Below, one piece after another: positions 31,117 to 32,930 of a DNA stretch of 32,930 nucleotides. Under the pieces are notes generated by a model. That model saw nothing but the letters and a program-made list of their open reading frames with translations. It was not told the DNA's origin and ran no database searches. Within the stretch, counting starts at the first letter, position 1. Each line of letters starts with the position of its first letter. The translations under genes and the position numbers were made by a program. The stretch is from CAZUNB01 sp964622235 (GTDB lineage: Bacteria; Patescibacteriota; Saccharimonadia; Saccharimonadales; JAGPDM01): contig CAZUNB010000009.1 of assembly GCA_964622235.1 (NCBI GenBank), forward strand, positions 1-32,930, given 5' to 3'.

Positions 31117-31701
31117 TTAAAACTTCCCTCCACGGAGTGCTTGCTTAATTCTATCTTCAGTCGACAGCTCTTTATCGACTGGGCGCAAAGCTTCTTCGGC
31201 ATCGGCTTCAGAATAACCAAGACTAACAAGCGCCTGCATTGCTTCGTCTCGCCCTCCGAGGCCAGAGCGCGTGACTACGCCTTCGGCAGCTTCGCTCGGT
31301 ATTATATCGACTTTATCGCGTAGTTCTACTACTATTTGCTCAGCAGCTCGTTTGCCAACCCCCTTGGCTCGTTTTAAATGAGCGACATCACCGCCAGCAA
31401 TTGCAACTCGTAGTCCTTGATCAGTGTCAGTATCTAATAAAGCCAGTGCAACCTTTGGGCCAACATTTTTAACGCTAATAAGCTGCTCAAATAACTGCTT
31501 AGTATTAGCATTAGAAAATCCATAAAGATCATACATATCTTCTTTGATATTCTCAAAAATAAGCACCGAAACTTGCTCGTCGAGCGCTAGATTCATGAGA
31601 TCTGTTTGGCTCATTATCACACCATAGCCAACACCGCTGCAATCGATAATCACCTGTCGATTCTGTGCTTCAACTAGCTTACCTGTTAATGAGTAAATCA
31701 T
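31117..31701 (-). CDS. ruvA: Holliday junction protein RuvA
   Basis: This encodes 194 aa. The N-terminal OB domain (MIYSLTGKLVEAQNRQVIIDCSGVGYGV), the two helix-hairpin-helix motifs (LISVKNVGPKVALALL and LKRAKGVGKRAAEQIV) and the C-terminal RuvB-binding domain (EAMQALVSLGYSEADAEEAL) are all present. A TATAAT box lies 8 nt before the ATG and overlaps a GAGGAT site, so the leader is very short. First gene of the ruvA-SDR-ruvB operon, divergent from the L25 gene. Confidence 0.96.
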   Translation of the reverse strand: MIYSLTGKLVEAQNRQVIIDCSGVGYGVIMSQTDLMNLALDEQVSVLIFENIKEDMYDLYGFSNANTKQLFEQLISVKNVGPKVALALLDTDTDQGLRVAIAGGDVAHLKRAKGVGKRAAEQIVVELRDKVDIIPSEAAEGVVTRSGLGGRDEAMQALVSLGYSEADAEEALRPVDKELSTEDRIKQALRGGKF

Positions 31702-31774
31702 ATCCTCTTATTATAACAGGTAGGCCAGGGGCATCACTCGACAAAAATATTTCGCATAACACCTCTAGTCGTGG

Positions 31775-31780
31775 TATACT
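31775..31780 (+). promoter_or_regulatory. Extended -10 promoter of the L25 gene
   Basis: TGG-TATACT lies 34 nt before the ATG, with a GGGAGAA ribosome site in between. Confidence 0.6.
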
Positions 31781-31814
31781 ATTTCATCAGACAACAGATG
31801 TAAGGGAGAAAAAA

Positions 31815-32477
31815 ATGTCAGACATGAAGCTAAGCGCTAAGAAACGAACCGAGAAAGGCAGCGTTGCCCGTACTGAGCAAGAGATGCCAGCCGTAGTTTA
31901 CGGTAAGAACCAGGAAGCGATTTCACTAACAATTGTCAGAGGTGATTTTCAAAGACTTTTCGATCGCGCAAGCGCAAGTACAATCGTTGAACTTAGTGTT
32001 GAAGGTGAAAAAGAACCTCTAGAAGTGCTTGTTCACGAAGTCCAAGTTGATGCTGCGAAAAATGAAATGATTCATGTCGACTTCTATGCTGTCGTTAAAG
32101 GTCAAGCGCTCGTGACTGAAGTTTCACTTAACCTTGTTGGTGAAGCTCCAGGTGCTCGAGAAAACCTACTCGTTACTGTTCGCGATATTATAGAAATCTC
32201 TGCTAAACCAAAAGATTTACCTAGTAAGATTGACGTCGACATCTCTGGATTGAAAGAAGTTGGTGATCAAATTATGATTAGCGACATAAAACTACCAAAG
32301 GGTGTTGAGCTGACTAACACCGAAGAAGACTTCTTAGTCGAACCAGTAGTTAAAATCGACTACCAGCGTGAAGAGGAAGCAGAAGCAGAAGTAAGCGAAG
32401 AAGTGTCAGCTGATGATATTCCAACTACCGAGCAAAGCGAAAAAGCTGCCGACGAAACTGATAAAGAAAAGAAATAA
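31815..32477 (+). CDS. rplY: Ribosomal protein L25, Ctc (long) form
   Basis: This encodes 220 aa from the ATG at 31815, which has a GGGAGAA site; the frame is open upstream but passes the promoter and the ruvA start region. The N-terminal 5S rRNA-binding L25 domain (KRTEKGSVARTEQEMPAVVYG) is followed by the TL5/Ctc beta domain (EVSLNLVGEAPGARENLL, KPKDLPSKIDVDISGLKEVG) and a Glu-rich tail. L25 binds 5S rRNA in the large subunit. The gene is alone on the plus strand, ending 8 nt from convergent ruvC. Confidence 0.95.
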   Translation: MSDMKLSAKKRTEKGSVARTEQEMPAVVYGKNQEAISLTIVRGDFQRLFDRASASTIVELSVEGEKEPLEVLVHEVQVDAAKNEMIHVDFYAVVKGQALVTEVSLNLVGEAPGARENLLVTVRDIIEISAKPKDLPSKIDVDISGLKEVGDQIMISDIKLPKGVELTNTEEDFLVEPVVKIDYQREEEAEAEVSEEVSADDIPTTEQSEKAADETDKEKK

Positions 32478-32485
32478 GCATAGCT

Positions 32486-32930
32486 TTATCTACTGGGGCT
32501 AGTTCCCAGTAGATTCTGAGCATGTGTTAATGCTGCCGCTAAACCATCGGCCGCATCATCTGGACTTGGTCGTTTCTCTAGACCGAGTTGAATTTTGACC
32601 ATTTCTTGAACTTGAGCTTTGGTGGCTTTTCCATAGCCAGTCAGGGCTTGCTTAATCTGGAGTGGCGTATACTCCGTTATTTTACAGCCTTGTTGCTGGC
32701 TAGCAAGCATAAGGACACCCCGAGCATGACTAACGCTGATTGCCGTTGTGACATTACGTGCAAAAAACAGTTTTTCAATCGAAACAGCATCGGGTTTATA
32801 CTCAGCTAGTAATCCAGAAATATTGTCATAAATTTCAGCGAGTCTTATTTCAAGTGGCGTATAAGGTTTGGTTGAGATGACGCCTGCATCTAGAAAATGT
32901 GGATCGCCCTTTTTCAGCTCGATGACACCG
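32486..32930 (-). CDS. ruvC: Holliday junction endonuclease RuvC, partial (N-terminus outside the window)
   Basis: The frame stays open to the window edge; about 147 residues are present and some 12-16 are missing at the N-terminus, including the first catalytic Asp. GVIELKKGDPHFLDAG and SIEKLFFARNVTTAISV hold the second acidic residue (E of IEKLF); GYGKATKAQVQEMV follows; PDDAADGLAAALTHA has the last two catalytic aspartates. RuvC cuts Holliday junctions as a dimer. It is upstream of ruvA on the same strand but separated from it by the opposite L25 gene. Confidence 0.95.
   Translation of the reverse strand, partial: GVIELKKGDPHFLDAGVISTKPYTPLEIRLAEIYDNISGLLAEYKPDAVSIEKLFFARNVTTAISVSHARGVLMLASQQQGCKITEYTPLQIKQALTGYGKATKAQVQEMVKIQLGLEKRPSPDDAADGLAAALTHAQNLLGTSPSR
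32490..32512. other. 8-bp hairpin at the ruvC / L25 convergent ends
   Basis: CTACTGGG and CCCAGTAG form a perfect stem around a 7-nt loop, inside the last codons of ruvC and just after the L25 stop. It lacks a T-run on either side, so a bidirectional terminator function is only possible. Confidence 0.4.

Overview
The window looks like the chromosome of a small-genome monoderm bacterium, most probably Candidate Phyla Radiation (Patescibacteria), with Saccharibacteria (TM7) as my best guess. The grounds are: dense short operons; low-to-moderate GC; both tRNAs encoding CCA; a trimmed TsaB; a type IV pilus set without outer-membrane parts; and UGA used as a normal stop (for example the pilC gene), which argues against the UGA-recoding Gracilibacteria and Absconditabacteria. 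The lineage is inferred from style and family content, not from a marker tree. I see no phage, insertion sequence or CRISPR array.

Layout. Positions 1-1900 hold tRNA-Gly(TCC), a small thioredoxin-like protein, two AT-rich orphan membrane-protein genes, and tRNA-Arg(TCT) with a hairpin-rich trailer and a 15-bp copy of its own 3' end. Positions 1925-4727 (minus) encode a membrane-anchored double-AAA+ Clp-like protein and a small membrane partner. Positions 4776-8361 (minus) are an argF-argG-argH operon. Its leader carries a consensus promoter, a 22-codon ORF with a CGC-CGC arginine pair, and mutually exclusive RNA hairpins: a complete candidate arginine attenuator, and the most notable thing here. 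Positions 8384-15133 (mostly minus) hold a VIT/CCC1-type transporter, a ROK-like kinase, RNase Y, TsaB, TsaE, a lamin-tail surface protein with four Cys-rich repeats, a PRC-barrel protein (plus) and RecX. Positions 15242-18945 hold an orphan protein, an EamA transporter, UppP and RecA.

Positions 19068-28685 are the type IV pilus locus. On the plus strand lie pilB, pilC, two tandem major pilins that are identical at DNA level over their first 246 bp, and minor pilins, one of them interrupted by a frameshift. On the minus strand lie pilM, pilN, pilO and a small one-TM gene. The two arms converge at about 26.1 kb. Positions 28794-32930 hold a PH-domain membrane protein, then ruvB, a short-chain dehydrogenase and ruvA in one tight operon, a divergent L25 (Ctc) gene, and the start-less 3' part of ruvC running off the window.

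How it fits together. argFGH would make arginine from ornithine and carbamoyl phosphate, switched by arginine supply. The pilus genes give a single-membrane motility or adhesion machine. RecA, RecX and RuvABC form a recombination set. TsaB/TsaE and RNase Y are RNA-modification and decay housekeeping. Several genes have a -10 box exactly 6-7 nt before the ATG with no Shine-Dalgarno, so leaderless mRNAs are probably common, mixed with genes that have good GGAG sites.
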